From contig JAKFUU010000002.1 of NCBI GenBank assembly GCA_021732525.1, forward strand, positions 1 through 64,000: a stretch of DNA of 64,000 bases, written 5' to 3'. Within the stretch, counting starts at the first letter, position 1, and every line of letters begins with the position of its first letter. The stretch comes from Sphingomonadaceae bacterium (GTDB lineage Bacteria > Pseudomonadota > Alphaproteobacteria > Sphingomonadales > Sphingomonadaceae). The notes beneath the pieces are model-generated. The model saw only the letters and a program-made list of their open reading frames with translations, was not told where the DNA came from and did no database searches. This document shows, one piece after another, positions 17,986-28,770 of this stretch. A program made the position numbers and the translations under genes.

Positions 17986-20724
17986 ATGCTAAGTAAAGTA
18001 GCCAGAACGCTCTTCGGATCGTCCAATGACCGATATGTCAAATCGATCATGAAAATCGTCGGCAAGATTGGCGAATTTGAACCGCAAATGGAAGCGATGA
18101 GCGATGAGCAGTTGCAGGCACAAACCCCCGCCTTTCGCGAACGTTTGATCGCCGGCGCCACGCTGGATGACATTCTGCCCGAAGCGTTCGCGACCATCCG
18201 CGAAGCGTCGCGCCGCGTGATGGGTATGCGCCATTTTGATGTTCAGATGGTCGGCGGGATCGTGCTCCACCGCGGTGAGATTGCGGAAATGCGAACCGGT
18301 GAGGGCAAAACCTTGGTCGCAACGCTCGCCTGTTATCTTAATGCTTTGGAGGGCAAGGGCGTTCATGTGGTGACGGTCAACGACTATTTGGCCCGCCGCG
18401 ATGCCGAATGGATGGGCAAGATCTACGGATTCATGGGGCTTTCCACGGGTGTTATCGTGCCCAGCCTGTCGGAACGACAACGCCGGGATGCCTACGCCTG
18501 CGACATTACCTATGCCACGAACAATGAGCTGGGCTTTGATTATCTGCGCGATAATATGAAATATGAACGCGCGCAGATGGTTCAACGAGCTCCCAATTTT
18601 GCGATCGTGGATGAGGTGGATTCGATTCTGATCGATGAAGCCCGCACGCCATTGATTATTTCGGGACCAACGGAGGATAAGACCGATTTATATTTGCGGG
18701 TGAATGAGGTTGTGTTGATGCTCAATCCCGAAGATTACGAAAAAGATGAAAAATCGCGCAATATCGTGATGAGCGAAAATGGCACCGAAAGGGCGGAGCG
18801 ATTGTTGGAGGAGGCAGGATTGCTGCATGGCGGAAATCTTTATGACCGCGAAAATACCTTAGTGGTGCATCATTTGGACCAAGCGTTGAAAGCGCAAATG
18901 ATGTTCAAGAAAGACACCGATTATATCATCAAAGATGGCAAGATTGTTATCATTGACGAATTTACCGGCCGGATGATGGATGGCCGCCGTTGGTCCAACG
19001 GGCTGCATCAGGCGGTGGAAGCAAAAGAAGGCGTGAAGATTGAAGCCGAAAATCAAACGTTGGCGACGATCACCTTTCAAAATTATTTCCGCATGTATCC
19101 CAAAATGGGCGGAATGACGGGAACTGCCGCGACCGAGGCGGCGGAATTCCACGAAATTTACAAGCTGAATGTCGTCGAAATTCCAACCAATGTCCCGGTG
19201 TTGCGGATTGATGAAGACGATCAGTTTTTTAAGAATACCCAAGATAAATTTGGCGCCATCGCCAAGACCATCCGCGAAGCCAATGAGCGTGGTCAGCCGG
19301 TGTTGGTGGGCACCGTTTCGATTGAAAAATCGGAATTATTGTCCGAATATCTGAATAAGGAAAATGTCGATCACAGCGTGCTGAACGCGCGGATGCATGA
19401 AAAAGAAGCCTATATCGTGGCGCAGGCCGGGCGACTGGGTGCTGTAACGATCGCCACCAATATGGCGGGGCGCGGAACCGACATTCAACTTGGCGGCAAT
19501 TTGGAATTTCGCATCGAAGAAGAATTGGGGCATCTTGAAGAAGGCCCGGCCCGCGACGCCGCCATTGCCCAGCTGAAAGCGGAAATTGCGGCCGAACGAG
19601 CACAGGTGCTGGCGGCCGGCGGGCTGTTTGTGCTGGCCACCGAACGTCATGAAAGCCGCCGTATCGATAATCAGCTGCGCGGGCGTTCGGGGCGTCAGGG
19701 TGATCCGGGGCTTTCGCGTTTCTACCTCTGTTTGGAAGACGACTTGCTCCGCATTTTTGGCTCCGAATCGCTCTTCGCACGGATGATGAATAGCAGCTTG
19801 GATGATGGCGAGGCGATTGGCGGAAAATGGCTGTCGAAAGCCATCGAAACCGCCCAGCGCAAAGTAGAAGCCCGCAATTATGACGTGCGCAAACAGCTGG
19901 TGGAATATGACGATGTGATGAATGATCAACGCAAGGTGATCTATAGCCAGCGCGATGAGATTATGGATGCCGATGCCGTTGATGACGTTGTCGAAGATAT
20001 GTATAATGATACGGTCAACGCCATTGTCGCGGACCATTGCCCCGCAGGTACTTACCCCGAACAGTGGGATATAGCCGCCCTGAAAGTGAAGGCAAAAGAG
20101 GTGCTGGCGATCGACCCCGATATCGACGCCTGGCTGCAGGAAGAGGCAATCGAACCGGAAATTATTGAACAACGGATCGCGGAGATGACCGAGGCGCATT
20201 TTAAGACAAAAAGCGCCGGTATCGACCCCGAAATTTGGCGTTCGGTGGAAAAAAACATCCTGCTGCAAATGCTCGACCATCATTGGAAAGAACATCTCGC
20301 AACTCTCGATGCGCTGCGCCAAGTCATCTATCTGCGTGCCTATGCGCAGAAAACCCCGATCAACGAATATAAGCAAGAAAGCTTTGGCTTGTTTGAAAGA
20401 ATGCTGGGCGCGATCCGTGAAGATGTGACAAAAACGATCGCAACCAATGAATTTCACGCCGAAGAAGATGTTGAGATGCCGAGCCTTCCCGATTTGCCCG
20501 ATTTCCTAACGTCGCATATCGACCCGTTCACCGGGGAGGACAATAGCGACGATAGGGATGCCGCAACATCCGGGCTGGTCACGACCAAGATACCCGGAAT
20601 GGTGACCGCTCGTTCAAATCAGCCGAACGCTAACCATTTTGCCAATAATCCCGATTTGAAACGCAACGATCCTTGCCCTTGCGGTTCGGGCAAGAAATAC
20701 AAACATTGCCACGGCACATATTGA
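17986..20724 (+). CDS. secA: preprotein translocase ATPase SecA
   Basis: A 912-residue SecA with AAGGA upstream of the ATG. Visible features: [10 protein letters not shown] and the Walker A MRTGEGKT of nucleotide-binding domain 1, [13 protein letters not shown], the second motor domain [14 protein letters not shown], and [11 protein letters not shown]. The C-terminal zinc-binding tail [18 protein letters not shown] contacts SecB and the ribosome. It drives post-translational export through SecYEG. The small secreted ORF just upstream may report on its activity. Confidence 0.98.
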   Translation: MLSKVARTLFGSSNDRYVKSIMKIVGKIGEFEPQMEAMSDEQLQAQTPAFRERLIAGATLDDILPEAFATIREASRRVMGMRHFDVQMVGGIVLHRGEIAEMRTGEGKTLVATLACYLNALEGKGVHVVTVNDYLARRDAEWMGKIYGFMGLSTGVIVPSLSERQRRDAYACDITYATNNELGFDYLRDNMKYERAQMVQRAPNFAIVDEVDSILIDEARTPLIISGPTEDKTDLYLRVNEVVLMLNPEDYEKDEKSRNIVMSENGTERAERLLEEAGLLHGGNLYDRENTLVVHHLDQALKAQMMFKKDTDYIIKDGKIVIIDEFTGRMMDGRRWSNGLHQAVEAKEGVKIEAENQTLATITFQNYFRMYPKMGGMTGTAATEAAEFHEIYKLNVVEIPTNVPVLRIDEDDQFFKNTQDKFGAIAKTIREANERGQPVLVGTVSIEKSELLSEYLNKENVDHSVLNARMHEKEAYIVAQAGRLGAVTIATNMAGRGTDIQLGGNLEFRIEEELGHLEEGPARDAAIAQLKAEIAAERAQVLAAGGLFVLATERHESRRIDNQLRGRSGRQGDPGLSRFYLCLEDDLLRIFGSESLFARMMNSSLDDGEAIGGKWLSKAIETAQRKVEARNYDVRKQLVEYDDVMNDQRKVIYSQRDEIMDADAVDDVVEDMYNDTVNAIVADHCPAGTYPEQWDIAALKVKAKEVLAIDPDIDAWLQEEAIEPEIIEQRIAEMTEAHFKTKSAGIDPEIWRSVEKNILLQMLDHHWKEHLATLDALRQVIYLRAYAQKTPINEYKQESFGLFERMLGAIREDVTKTIATNEFHAEEDVEMPSLPDLPDFLTSHIDPFTGEDNSDDRDAATSGLVTTKIPGMVTARSNQPNANHFANNPDLKRNDPCPCGSGKKYKHCHGTY

Positions 20725-20766
20725 AAATCGAATGAACCGGGATAGCGATCAGGATAGGGCAGAAAA

Positions 20767-21504
20767 ATGCCGATCCTGATCCTGCTTTTCGCTATTGTGG
20801 CGCTGATCTATGCGTCGGTCGGATTTGGCGGTGGCTCCACTTACACCGCGCTATTGGCCTTGTGGGGTGTGGATTATCGGGCGATCCCGCTGATCTCGTT
20901 ATTATGCAATATCATCGTCGTATCGGGCGGTTGCTGGCGCTATTGGCGGGGCGGGTTGATCGATTGGCGGGCGATGGCTCCGCTGTTGATCGTTTCTGCG
21001 CCCTTGGCTTTTTTGGGTGGGCAATGGCCGTTGGAAGAAGGCACATTCTATCTCTTGCTCGGCGGTGCCTTGCTGCTATCCGCGCTTGCCTTAATCATCC
21101 CGGTAAAGCATCTACCCCGCCGGCAATTGCCATTAGCGGTGATGATGGCGCTATCCGGCGCGGTGGGGTTGCTGGCCGGTCTATCGGGGATTGGCGGGGG
21201 GATATTCATGGCACCGCTCTTACATCTGGTCCGCTGGGCCGATGCACGGCGCATTGCTGCCTTTGCCTCGGTTTACATTTTGATCAACTCGGCGGCGGGC
21301 ATTGCCGGGCAGTTTAGCAAAGCGGACACCCCACCAATAACCGATGTCGCCGCCGCTTATTGGCCGTTGATGCTCGCCGTTTTTATCGGGGGTCAGGCCG
21401 GCAGCTTGATCGGGCTAGGCTGGTTATCGCCCCAATATTTGCGCTGGTTAACCGCTGCCCTGGTTGCTTATGCCGCGCTCCGGCTCATTATGCGGTCGCT
21501 GTAG
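20767..21504 (+). CDS. TSUP (TauE/SafE) family membrane permease
   Basis: A 245-residue protein, nearly all hydrophobic, with about seven or eight membrane segments and the two family repeats: ASVGFGGGSTYTALL at the N terminus and LAGLSGIGGGIFMAPLL in the middle. TSUP proteins move sulfite, organosulfonates or other small anions; the substrate cannot be read here. It follows secA by 42 bp and may be co-transcribed by read-through. Confidence 0.88.
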   Translation: MPILILLFAIVALIYASVGFGGGSTYTALLALWGVDYRAIPLISLLCNIIVVSGGCWRYWRGGLIDWRAMAPLLIVSAPLAFLGGQWPLEEGTFYLLLGGALLLSALALIIPVKHLPRRQLPLAVMMALSGAVGLLAGLSGIGGGIFMAPLLHLVRWADARRIAAFASVYILINSAAGIAGQFSKADTPPITDVAAAYWPLMLAVFIGGQAGSLIGLGWLSPQYLRWLTAALVAYAALRLIMRSL

Positions 21505-21518
21505 AACCCAAGCAAATA

Positions 21519-21593
21519 TGGCTCCCCGGGAGGGATTCGAACCCCCGACCAATTGATTAACAGTCAACTGCTCTACCACTGAGCTACCAGGGA
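21519..21593 (-). tRNA. tRNA-Asn (GTT)
   Basis: On the minus strand, 75 nt with encoded CCA. The acceptor arm TCCCTGG pairs with CCGGGGA (one T-G wobble), the D-arm reads GCTCAGTGGTAGAGC, the anticodon loop CTGTTAA carries GTT (complement at 21559-21561), and the T-arm is GGGGGTTCGAATCCCTC. It lies between the TSUP gene and nadK. Confidence 0.97.
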
Positions 21594-21656
21594 ACAATCC
21601 GGCTTTCGCTGGATAAAGCGCGCCTATAGCAGTGACTTTCTTAATATTGCAAGCAC

Positions 21657-22433
21657 TCAAACAATAAATTGTTCCATGGCGATGCGATCATCCAATGCAT
21701 GTTCGGGGTCGAATAGCAATGTCATCGCCCGGCCGCGATCCAATGCCACTTCGACCCAGGCGACTTCGCGGATTTCGCGTTGATCGGCAACCGCGCTGAC
21801 CGGACGTTTGGCCGATTCCAAAATATCGATACGCACGACATATCGGTCCGGTAGAATTGCCCCTTTCCAGCGGCGCGGGCGAAACGGGCTGATCGGGGTT
21901 AGCGCGAGCAGCGACGAATCAAGCGGCAATATTGGGCCATTGGCCGATAGGTTATAGGCGGTTGACCCCGCCGGGGTGGCAACCAATATGCCGTCGCAAT
22001 TTAATTCGGGGATAACCGGCCGGCCATTGACAGTAATTGCAAGCTTGGCCGTCTGGCGCGTTTCGCGTAGCAAGGATACCTCGTTAAAGGCGGGCAGGGT
22101 AAATTTCTGCCCATCGACGGTTGCCGCGGTCATCGTCAACGGTTTGACCGAAAAGGATTTTGCACGCGCCAAACGGTTCATCAAACCTGCGGGCTCCCAC
22201 CCATTCATCAGAAAGCCAATGGTTCCGCGGTTCATGCCGTAAACGGGAATGTCGCGGCGCTCTTCCAGCAGGCTATGCAACACTTGCAGCATATGTCCAT
22301 CGCCGCCCAACACGATGGCGGCGTCCGCTTGCGCCAATTCGGCAAATTCATGCTGCGCGCGCAGTATATCTGCCGCCTCACGCGAAGCATCCGTATGCGA
22401 TACCAGCAGCGCCAGTTTGCTAAAATCCGTCAT
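21657..22433 (-). CDS. nadK: NAD kinase
   Basis: A 258-residue NAD kinase with the GGDGHML substrate motif, GFLMNG, the conserved NEVSLLRE region and CDGILVATPAGSTAYNLSANGPIL, which forms the active site. It phosphorylates NAD to NADP. The start overlaps the stop of moaA (ATGA), so the two are co-translated. Confidence 0.96.
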   Translation of the reverse strand: MTDFSKLALLVSHTDASREAADILRAQHEFAELAQADAAIVLGGDGHMLQVLHSLLEERRDIPVYGMNRGTIGFLMNGWEPAGLMNRLARAKSFSVKPLTMTAATVDGQKFTLPAFNEVSLLRETRQTAKLAITVNGRPVIPELNCDGILVATPAGSTAYNLSANGPILPLDSSLLALTPISPFRPRRWKGAILPDRYVVRIDILESAKRPVSAVADQREIREVAWVEVALDRGRAMTLLFDPEHALDDRIAMEQFIV

Positions 22434-23425
22434 CCGCCGGTTGCATTCATATGCCGGTTAAGACGCTGGGCCGGATCGGCCATCTGCGTTTCAAAATCAT
22501 GCCGCAGCGGTTTTAATCGCAGCGCTTTTTGCAGCAAACCGTCCACCGCCGTTGACCCCTGATTGCGCAGCGCGGTCTTGAAATCCACATGCATTTGGGA
22601 GCCAAGGCACATATAAATCTTGCCATCGGTGGTAAGGCGCAGCCGGTTGCAATCGTCGCAGAAATTATGGCTCATCGGGGTGATAAGGCCAAGCTTCAAA
22701 TGGAGCGGTTCCACGCGCCAATAACGGGCAGGCCCGGCGCTGCGATCCTCCAGCGGCGTTAAAGTGCCAATGTGGGTTAGCGGCGCGATAAATTCCGATA
22801 AGGTGATATATTCATCTTGCCGCCCGCCAACGCCGTCGCCCAGCGGCATGGTTTCAATGAGCGTAAGATCATGCCCGCCGCTGACACAAAATTCTGCCAT
22901 GGGCATCAAGTCATCCTGATTACGCCCCTTCATCGCCACCATGTTGATTTTGACATGAATGCCAGCATCTTTGGCCGCGCGGATACCGGCGAGCACTTGC
23001 GCCAGATCGCCGCCGCGCGTGATCGTCGTAAATTTCTCCGGGTTCAGGCTGTCGAGGCTGACGTTGATGCGCTTCACCCCCGCTTCGGCCAAAATGGGGG
23101 CGAATTTTTCAAGCCGGCTGCCGTTGGTGGTAAGCGTCAATTCCTCCAAGCGGCCCGCATGCACATGCCGCCCAAGAGCGAGCAACAATATCTGCATATC
23201 CCGCCGCACCAAAGGCTCACCCCCGGTCAGCCGAATTTTGCGAATTCCATGCGCGATGAACCGCTCGGCAAGCAACGCAATTTCGGTATAATCCAGCAGC
23301 TCACCATGCGGCAAAAAAGTCTGATTTTCCGGCATGCAATAATGGCAGCGGAAATTGCACCGGTCGGTTACCGAAATGCGCAAATAATCTATTTTTCGGC
23401 CAAACCCATCAATCATATCCCGCAT
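22430..23425 (-). CDS. moaA: GTP 3',8-cyclase MoaA
   Basis: A 331-residue radical-SAM enzyme with the N-terminal cluster motif TDRCNFRCHYCMPE, the GGEPLVRRD segment and the C-terminal second cluster motif CDDCNRLRLTTDGKIYMCLG. It starts molybdenum cofactor synthesis. The extreme C terminus lacks the usual double Gly (it ends HMNATGG, which does carry GG), compatible with catalysis. No other molybdopterin genes are in the window. Confidence 0.96.
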   Translation of the reverse strand: MRDMIDGFGRKIDYLRISVTDRCNFRCHYCMPENQTFLPHGELLDYTEIALLAERFIAHGIRKIRLTGGEPLVRRDMQILLLALGRHVHAGRLEELTLTTNGSRLEKFAPILAEAGVKRINVSLDSLNPEKFTTITRGGDLAQVLAGIRAAKDAGIHVKINMVAMKGRNQDDLMPMAEFCVSGGHDLTLIETMPLGDGVGGRQDEYITLSEFIAPLTHIGTLTPLEDRSAGPARYWRVEPLHLKLGLITPMSHNFCDDCNRLRLTTDGKIYMCLGSQMHVDFKTALRNQGSTAVDGLLQKALRLKPLRHDFETQMADPAQRLNRHMNATGG

Positions 23426-23541
23426 GTAAGCTTAATTTGATCGCAGACAAAGCGCAAATTATGGCACGATCCATTCGAACGGAGAGCTTGCGTCTGCATA
23501 TCGAGAAGAGTTATGAAATATTTTTGGGATAGCGAGCTTTA

Positions 23542-24843
23542 ATGGCGAACGAAACGGCAGCTTTGCAAGGTGAGAAAGCGAGAGGCGGCCCGAAAATGCT
23601 GCGCCAGCGGGCGGCGCGCGAATGGCTGGCGCAATATCGCGCAGGGCCGCAAAGGCCATTGTCGGTGTTGGTCATTGGCATTCGGGATTTGAAGCAAATA
23701 AATGATCGCCTTGGCCGCGCCGATGGCGACGTCTTGATTCGCAAGGTTGGCAATGCCATCCGCCAATTTGCATCGACCGAAATCGCTCATGTCAAATTTG
23801 TTGCTCGGTTGCCTGGGCGAGAGTTTCTGATCGCCATTGGCGCGCACCGTGAAGCGGCTGAAAGCTGCGCTGAACAATTGATTATGCTCTTATCCGGGGA
23901 TTTTGGCAGCGATACGGCGCCGCTACATATCAGCGCACGGATTGGGATTGCCAGCGCTGGAGCGAATGAAAGCGGACCTGAATTGCTGGACCGAGCCGGG
24001 CAGGCTTTGTCCTTAGCTTATGGCCGCAAAGGCAAACGATTCATCGTTGCTGAATTTCAGCGAACCGCAACCACCGAATTTAACGCAGCGTTGGATGCAA
24101 ATTTGCGCGATGCCATCGATAATCATAAGATCACAATCATGCTGCAGCCGCAATTTGCGGTGGCCGATGGCCATTTGGTTGGCGCCGAAGCGCTCGCGCG
24201 CTGGCATCATCCCAATTTGGGAGAAATCGGGGCTGCCGCGTTATTTGCCGCTGCGGATCGCTGCGACCTGCGCGAGGAGCTTTCGCATGCCATTCAGCAG
24301 CAGGCGATCAACATCGCATCGCATTGGCCTGCCGCGCTCGATTCGCTGCGATTATCGGTGAATTTGGGGGCAGAAGAGCTCACGTCAGATTATGTGGCCC
24401 GATTGATGGCTTTACTCAAAATATCTGAATTTCCGCCCGACCGGCTGACACTTGAGTTGACCGAGGAAAGCCTGGTTCGCGATGTAAAATTGGCCTCAGC
24501 GATCCTTGATCAACTGCGCGCGCAAAAAATTCGGATCGCGCTCGATGATTTTGGCACCGGCTATTCCAGCTTGGCCTATCTCAAAGATTTGCCGCTCGAT
24601 TATCTGAAAATCGATAAAGGCATGACCCCGGATATCAGCGGCACCAGCCGAGATCGCATTGTTTTGCGCGCGATCATTGCAATGGCAAAGGCGCTCGGGC
24701 TGATGATAATCGCCGAGGGCGTGGAAAAAGAAGACGAGCTAACGATGCTGCGCGCTGAAGAATGCGATTATTTTCAGGGATTTTTGCGTTCACCCGCTTT
24801 GTCTGCGGCCGACTTTGAAAAATTTGCCCTGCGCAGCAATTAG
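23542..24843 (+). CDS. GGDEF/EAL protein with degenerate GGDEF, putative c-di-GMP phosphodiesterase
   Basis: A 433-residue cytosolic protein without membrane segments. The N-terminal half resembles a GGDEF domain, but the signature is LPGREFLI, so cyclase activity is unlikely. The C-terminal half is an EAL domain with GAEALARWHHP, LELTEES, LDDFGTGYSSLAYLKDLP, LKIDKG and AEGVEKE, keeping the residues needed for c-di-GMP hydrolysis. It could be an active phosphodiesterase with a regulatory pseudo-GGDEF domain. The TAG stop is the first codon of a 104-bp repeat shared with the convergent mfd gene. Confidence 0.9.
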   Translation: MANETAALQGEKARGGPKMLRQRAAREWLAQYRAGPQRPLSVLVIGIRDLKQINDRLGRADGDVLIRKVGNAIRQFASTEIAHVKFVARLPGREFLIAIGAHREAAESCAEQLIMLLSGDFGSDTAPLHISARIGIASAGANESGPELLDRAGQALSLAYGRKGKRFIVAEFQRTATTEFNAALDANLRDAIDNHKITIMLQPQFAVADGHLVGAEALARWHHPNLGEIGAAALFAAADRCDLREELSHAIQQQAINIASHWPAALDSLRLSVNLGAEELTSDYVARLMALLKISEFPPDRLTLELTEESLVRDVKLASAILDQLRAQKIRIALDDFGTGYSSLAYLKDLPLDYLKIDKGMTPDISGTSRDRIVLRAIIAMAKALGLMIIAEGVEKEDELTMLRAEECDYFQGFLRSPALSAADFEKFALRSN

Positions 24844-24944
24844 AGCGTGATGCGATTAAGTGGACACCGGTTAATCGTTTAAAATCACGCGGCCACAAAG
24901 AGATAAAGAGCAGGATGCGATTCTATTTCATCGCATCCTGCTCT
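24841..24944 (+). repeat. 104-bp stop-anchored repeat, copy A
   Basis: Begins with the TAG of the GGDEF/EAL gene (TAGAGCGTGATGCG) and ends in a perfect 15-bp hairpin (24907-24921 with 24930-24944, AGAGCAGGATGCGAT). The mfd stop is 9 bases further on, so the element fills the whole convergent intergenic space and could terminate both transcripts. Confidence 0.93.
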
Positions 24945-24953
24945 CGGCCCAAG

Positions 24954-27900
24954 TCAGGTCATTTTTTTGGCCAAATTCGCCAAACCCTTGGATAGCTGTA
25001 AACATCCATTCAGGCGGCTTTCCGCGTCGTGCCAGATGCGGTTGATGACAAGCTTGCTATCGGGGCGTAATTTTGCGGTCGCGCCCAATTTTGCGGCATA
25101 GGCCAGCAAACCGGGGACGTTGGGCGGATTATCATCATGGAAACTGACCAAGGTGCCGCGCGCGCCGACCTCGATCTTGGCGACGCCCGCGGCAATCGCA
25201 TTTTGCTTGATTTCAATCAGCCTTAGCAGATTTTTGGTGGGCGCGGGGATTGGGCCAAACCGGTCGGCAATTTCGGCAGCCAAACCGTCAATTTCCTGGT
25301 CATTTTCCATGTCATTCAACCGCCGATATAACGCCATCCGAACCGAAAGATCGGGAACATAATCATCGGGTATCTGAATGGGCGCATCGATGGTAATTTG
25401 AGGACTGAAAGCATCGCGGGGCCGCGCAATACCGACGGCATCGGCCTTTGCCGCGATAATCGCATCCTCCAGCATCGATTGATACAGCTCAAAACCGACC
25501 TCCTTAATATGCCCCGATTGTTCGTCACCCACAAGATTGCCCGCGCCGCGAATATCGAGATCATGGCTGGCGAGTTGAAAGCCAGCACCCAAGCTATCGA
25601 GATCGCCCAGCACTTTCAGCCGTTTTTCGGCGGTTTCGGTCAGCGCTTGATTGGCCGGGGTGGTCAGGTAGGCATAGGCGCGGGTTTTCGACCGGCCCAC
25701 CCGCCCGCGAAGCTGATAAAGCTGTGCCATGCCAAATTTCTGGGCGTGGTGGATGATGAGCGTATTCGCGCTCGGAATATCCAGCCCGCTTTCGACGATG
25801 GTGGTCGACAGCAGCACATCATAGCGTTTTTCATAAAAAGCGCTCATCCGGTCCTCGACCATGCTGGCGGACATTTGGCCATGCGCGGTGATCGATTTTA
25901 CCTCGGGCACCATTTCGCGCAGATAATCTTCAATCGCGTTCAAATCGGAAATGCGCGGCACGACGAAAAAGCTTTGTCCGCCGCGATAATGTTCGCGCAG
26001 CAATGCCTCGCGCAGCACCACCGGATCCCACGGCATCACATAGGTCCGCACGGCAAGCCGGTCCACCGGCGGGGTTTGGATGACCGATAGTTCGCGCAGG
26101 CCCGACATCGCCATTTGCAAGGTGCGCGGGATTGGCGTTGCGGTAAGCGTGAGCATATGAACGTCGGTTTTGAGCGCTTTGAGCCGTTCCTTATGGACAA
26201 CGCCAAAACGCTGTTCTTCGTCAACGATAACAAGGCCCAATCGCTTAAAATCAAGAGATTTTGTCAGCACCGCATGGGTGCCAATGACGATATCGACACG
26301 GCCATCTGCCAATCCGTCGCGGGTGGCGGCGGCCTCCGCCGATGGCACCAACCGGGACAGACGGCCCAGATGCAAAGGCAGATCGCCAAATCGTTCGGCA
26401 AAATTGCTATAATGCTGCCGCGCAAGCAGGGTGGTCGGCGCGATAATTGCCACTTGATAGCCGGCCATGGCCGCCGCGAAGGCCGCGCGCATCGCAACCT
26501 CGGTCTTGCCAAAGCCGACATCGCCGCACACCAGCCGGTCCATCGGCTTACCCGACGCCATATCGCCGAGTACTTCGGCGATAACCCGTTGTTGATCGTC
26601 GGTTTCTTCGTAAGGAAAACGGTCGACAAAGCGGGCGTAGGCGGGGGGATCAACGTCGATAACGGCGCCGGCGCGCAATGCCCTTTGCGCGGCGGTGTTC
26701 AACAAGTCATGCGCGATGGCGCGGATGCGTTCTTTCAGCTTTGACTTGCGCCTTTGCCAGGCTTCGCCGCCCAGCTTGTCGAGGCTGGCATGTTCGCTGT
26801 CCGAACCATAGCGCGACAAAATGTCGATATTTTCGACCGGAACAAACAGCTTGTCGCCGCCCGCATAAGTCAGCGCGACACAGTCATGCGGGCTATTGCC
26901 CACGGTAATCGAAATCAGCCCTTCATAACGGCCGATGCCATGCTCCATATGCACCACCAAATCGCCGGGCGACAGCGCGGCAAGTTCGGCAAGGAAAGCA
27001 TCGGCGCTTTTTTTGCGCCTTGCACGGCGCACCAACCGGTCGCCCAGCATATCCTGTTCGCTGATCAAGGCGATATCGCGGCTGGAAAAACCATGGTCGA
27101 TTGCCAAGACAATCATCGCCGCCTTGCCCCGTGCGGATGCGCCCAGCGCCGATTGCCAGCTTTCCGCCTCGACCAATGGCGGTGCTTTATGATCGGCAAG
27201 CAAACCTTTCAACCGGTCCCGCGCACCGCGTGAATAGCTGGCGATGATGGTTTTTTTATCCTGTAGGGCGAGCGCGTTTAGATGCGCCGCCACCGCCGCA
27301 TAAATATTTGCTTTTTGCGCGCGTTCGGGGGTAAAATCGCGCGCCGCTTCGATGCCGAAATCGATGATCTGCGCGCTTTCCGGTTGGCGGAATGGTGTCA
27401 ATAAATGCGCCGGTGCAGCGGTAAAGCGTTGCTCGGTTTCCTCCGCCGTCAAATATAGCATATCGGGGGGCAGCGGCCGGTAGCTGCCCGGTTGCGTCGA
27501 TGCGGCGCGCAGCCGGTTATCATAATAATCGGCAATGGCGTCAAAGCGCGTTTGCGCCGCCGCCGGAGTGGCGGCATCGCGGATGACCAGCGCATCGCCG
27601 CCAATATGATCGAATAATGTTTCCATCCGCTCTTCAAATAACGGCAGCCAATGATCCATCCCCGACAGCCGCCGGCCTTCCGAAATCGCCTGATACAGCG
27701 GATCACCGGTTGCGGCCGTGCCAAAACGATCGCGATAATGGGTGCGAAATCGCCGGATCGAATCGGCGTCCATCATCGCTTCAACCGCCGGCAAGATGTT
27801 AAAATGATCAACCGGCCCAATCGTGCGCTGCGTTTGCGGATCAAATTGGCGCAGGCTTTCAATTTCATCGCCGAAAAAATCGAGCCGCAGGCCATAATTG

Positions 27901-28427
27901 CTGCCCGCTGGCACCAGATCGACAATGCTGCCCCGGATCGCAAATTCCCCGGCATCCGATACGGTATCGACGCGGAAATAACCGTTGGTGATCAGCAATT
28001 CGGCGAGCCTGTCGCGGCTGATCGATCGACCCGCCGCCAACCGCTCGCCGGTTTGGCGTATGCGAAAGGGCGTGACCAGCCGCTGGATAACCGCGCCGAT
28101 GGTGGTGAGCAGCAGTTGTTTGGCCCCCGGCGGCTGTTGCAGCGCTTGCAGGGTGGCCATCCGCTGCGCGGTTATCGCCAGCGACGGTGAAGCACGGTCA
28201 TAGGGCAGACAGTCCCAGGCCGGAAATTGCAATATTTCCAGCTCGCTGGCAAAATAAGGCACGGCATCTGCCACCGCGCGCATGGCGGCATCATCCGATG
28301 CGATGAACATCGTTCGGCCTATCGCTGCGCGTGCCAAATCGGCGAGCAAGGAGGGCGTGAAGCCGGCGGGCACGGATGCGAGGGTCAGCGGCGCTTTTGC
28401 GCGGATTATGGCGTGTAAATCGGGCAT
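24954..28427 (-). CDS. mfd: transcription-repair coupling factor
   Basis: A 1157-residue Mfd. It has the UvrB-like N-terminal domains (FPAWDCLPYDRASPS), the RNA-polymerase interaction domain (LSPGDLVVHMEHGIGRYEG), the translocase motor with Walker A GDVGFGKTE, the DEEQRFGV box and TATPIPRTLQMAMSG, and the C-terminal TRCF domain. It removes stalled RNA polymerase and recruits UvrA. The sdhE-like gene precedes it by 7 bp on the same strand. Confidence 0.98.
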   Translation of the reverse strand: MPDLHAIIRAKAPLTLASVPAGFTPSLLADLARAAIGRTMFIASDDAAMRAVADAVPYFASELEILQFPAWDCLPYDRASPSLAITAQRMATLQALQQPPGAKQLLLTTIGAVIQRLVTPFRIRQTGERLAAGRSISRDRLAELLITNGYFRVDTVSDAGEFAIRGSIVDLVPAGSNYGLRLDFFGDEIESLRQFDPQTQRTIGPVDHFNILPAVEAMMDADSIRRFRTHYRDRFGTAATGDPLYQAISEGRRLSGMDHWLPLFEERMETLFDHIGGDALVIRDAATPAAAQTRFDAIADYYDNRLRAASTQPGSYRPLPPDMLYLTAEETEQRFTAAPAHLLTPFRQPESAQIIDFGIEAARDFTPERAQKANIYAAVAAHLNALALQDKKTIIASYSRGARDRLKGLLADHKAPPLVEAESWQSALGASARGKAAMIVLAIDHGFSSRDIALISEQDMLGDRLVRRARRKKSADAFLAELAALSPGDLVVHMEHGIGRYEGLISITVGNSPHDCVALTYAGGDKLFVPVENIDILSRYGSDSEHASLDKLGGEAWQRRKSKLKERIRAIAHDLLNTAAQRALRAGAVIDVDPPAYARFVDRFPYEETDDQQRVIAEVLGDMASGKPMDRLVCGDVGFGKTEVAMRAAFAAAMAGYQVAIIAPTTLLARQHYSNFAERFGDLPLHLGRLSRLVPSAEAAATRDGLADGRVDIVIGTHAVLTKSLDFKRLGLVIVDEEQRFGVVHKERLKALKTDVHMLTLTATPIPRTLQMAMSGLRELSVIQTPPVDRLAVRTYVMPWDPVVLREALLREHYRGGQSFFVVPRISDLNAIEDYLREMVPEVKSITAHGQMSASMVEDRMSAFYEKRYDVLLSTTIVESGLDIPSANTLIIHHAQKFGMAQLYQLRGRVGRSKTRAYAYLTTPANQALTETAEKRLKVLGDLDSLGAGFQLASHDLDIRGAGNLVGDEQSGHIKEVGFELYQSMLEDAIIAAKADAVGIARPRDAFSPQITIDAPIQIPDDYVPDLSVRMALYRRLNDMENDQEIDGLAAEIADRFGPIPAPTKNLLRLIEIKQNAIAAGVAKIEVGARGTLVSFHDDNPPNVPGLLAYAAKLGATAKLRPDSKLVINRIWHDAESRLNGCLQLSKGLANLAKKMT

Positions 28428-28434
28428 TTCAGGC

Positions 28435-28719
28435 CTAATATTGTGCCTTTAACCCGGCAGGTAATTTTATGAAATCCAGCCGGCATAATCTTTCCATCAT
28501 TGGTCCTAAAAAATCTTCGGGCGGCAGGGCAGTTCCCAATGCCCAGGCCATGATATCGACATCTTGTTCCTCCAGCAGCCGTTCGAACCAGACGAAATCA
28601 TCCGCGTTCCATTCATGATGATAGCTTTCGAAAAAACCGCCGATCATGGCATCGGCCTCTCGCGTGCCGCGGTGGCCGGCGCGATAACGCAATTTGCGGA
28701 TATAGGCATCTGCATCCAT
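28435..28719 (-). CDS. sdhE: SdhE-type FAD assembly factor
   Basis: A 94-residue protein with the SdhE/Sdh5 signature YRAGHRGTREADAMIGGF, in which RGTRE is the RGxxE motif needed for flavinylation, plus ERLLEEQDVDIMAWALG. The family promotes covalent FAD attachment to succinate dehydrogenase and fumarate reductase. Upstream of mfd in one operon and divergent from recG. Confidence 0.9.
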   Translation of the reverse strand: MDADAYIRKLRYRAGHRGTREADAMIGGFFESYHHEWNADDFVWFERLLEEQDVDIMAWALGTALPPEDFLGPMMERLCRLDFIKLPAGLKAQY

Positions 28720-28770
28720 GGGATGTCTTTCTGGCGTCGATGGAATTTTGGTTTATAGCGGTCGTTAGCC

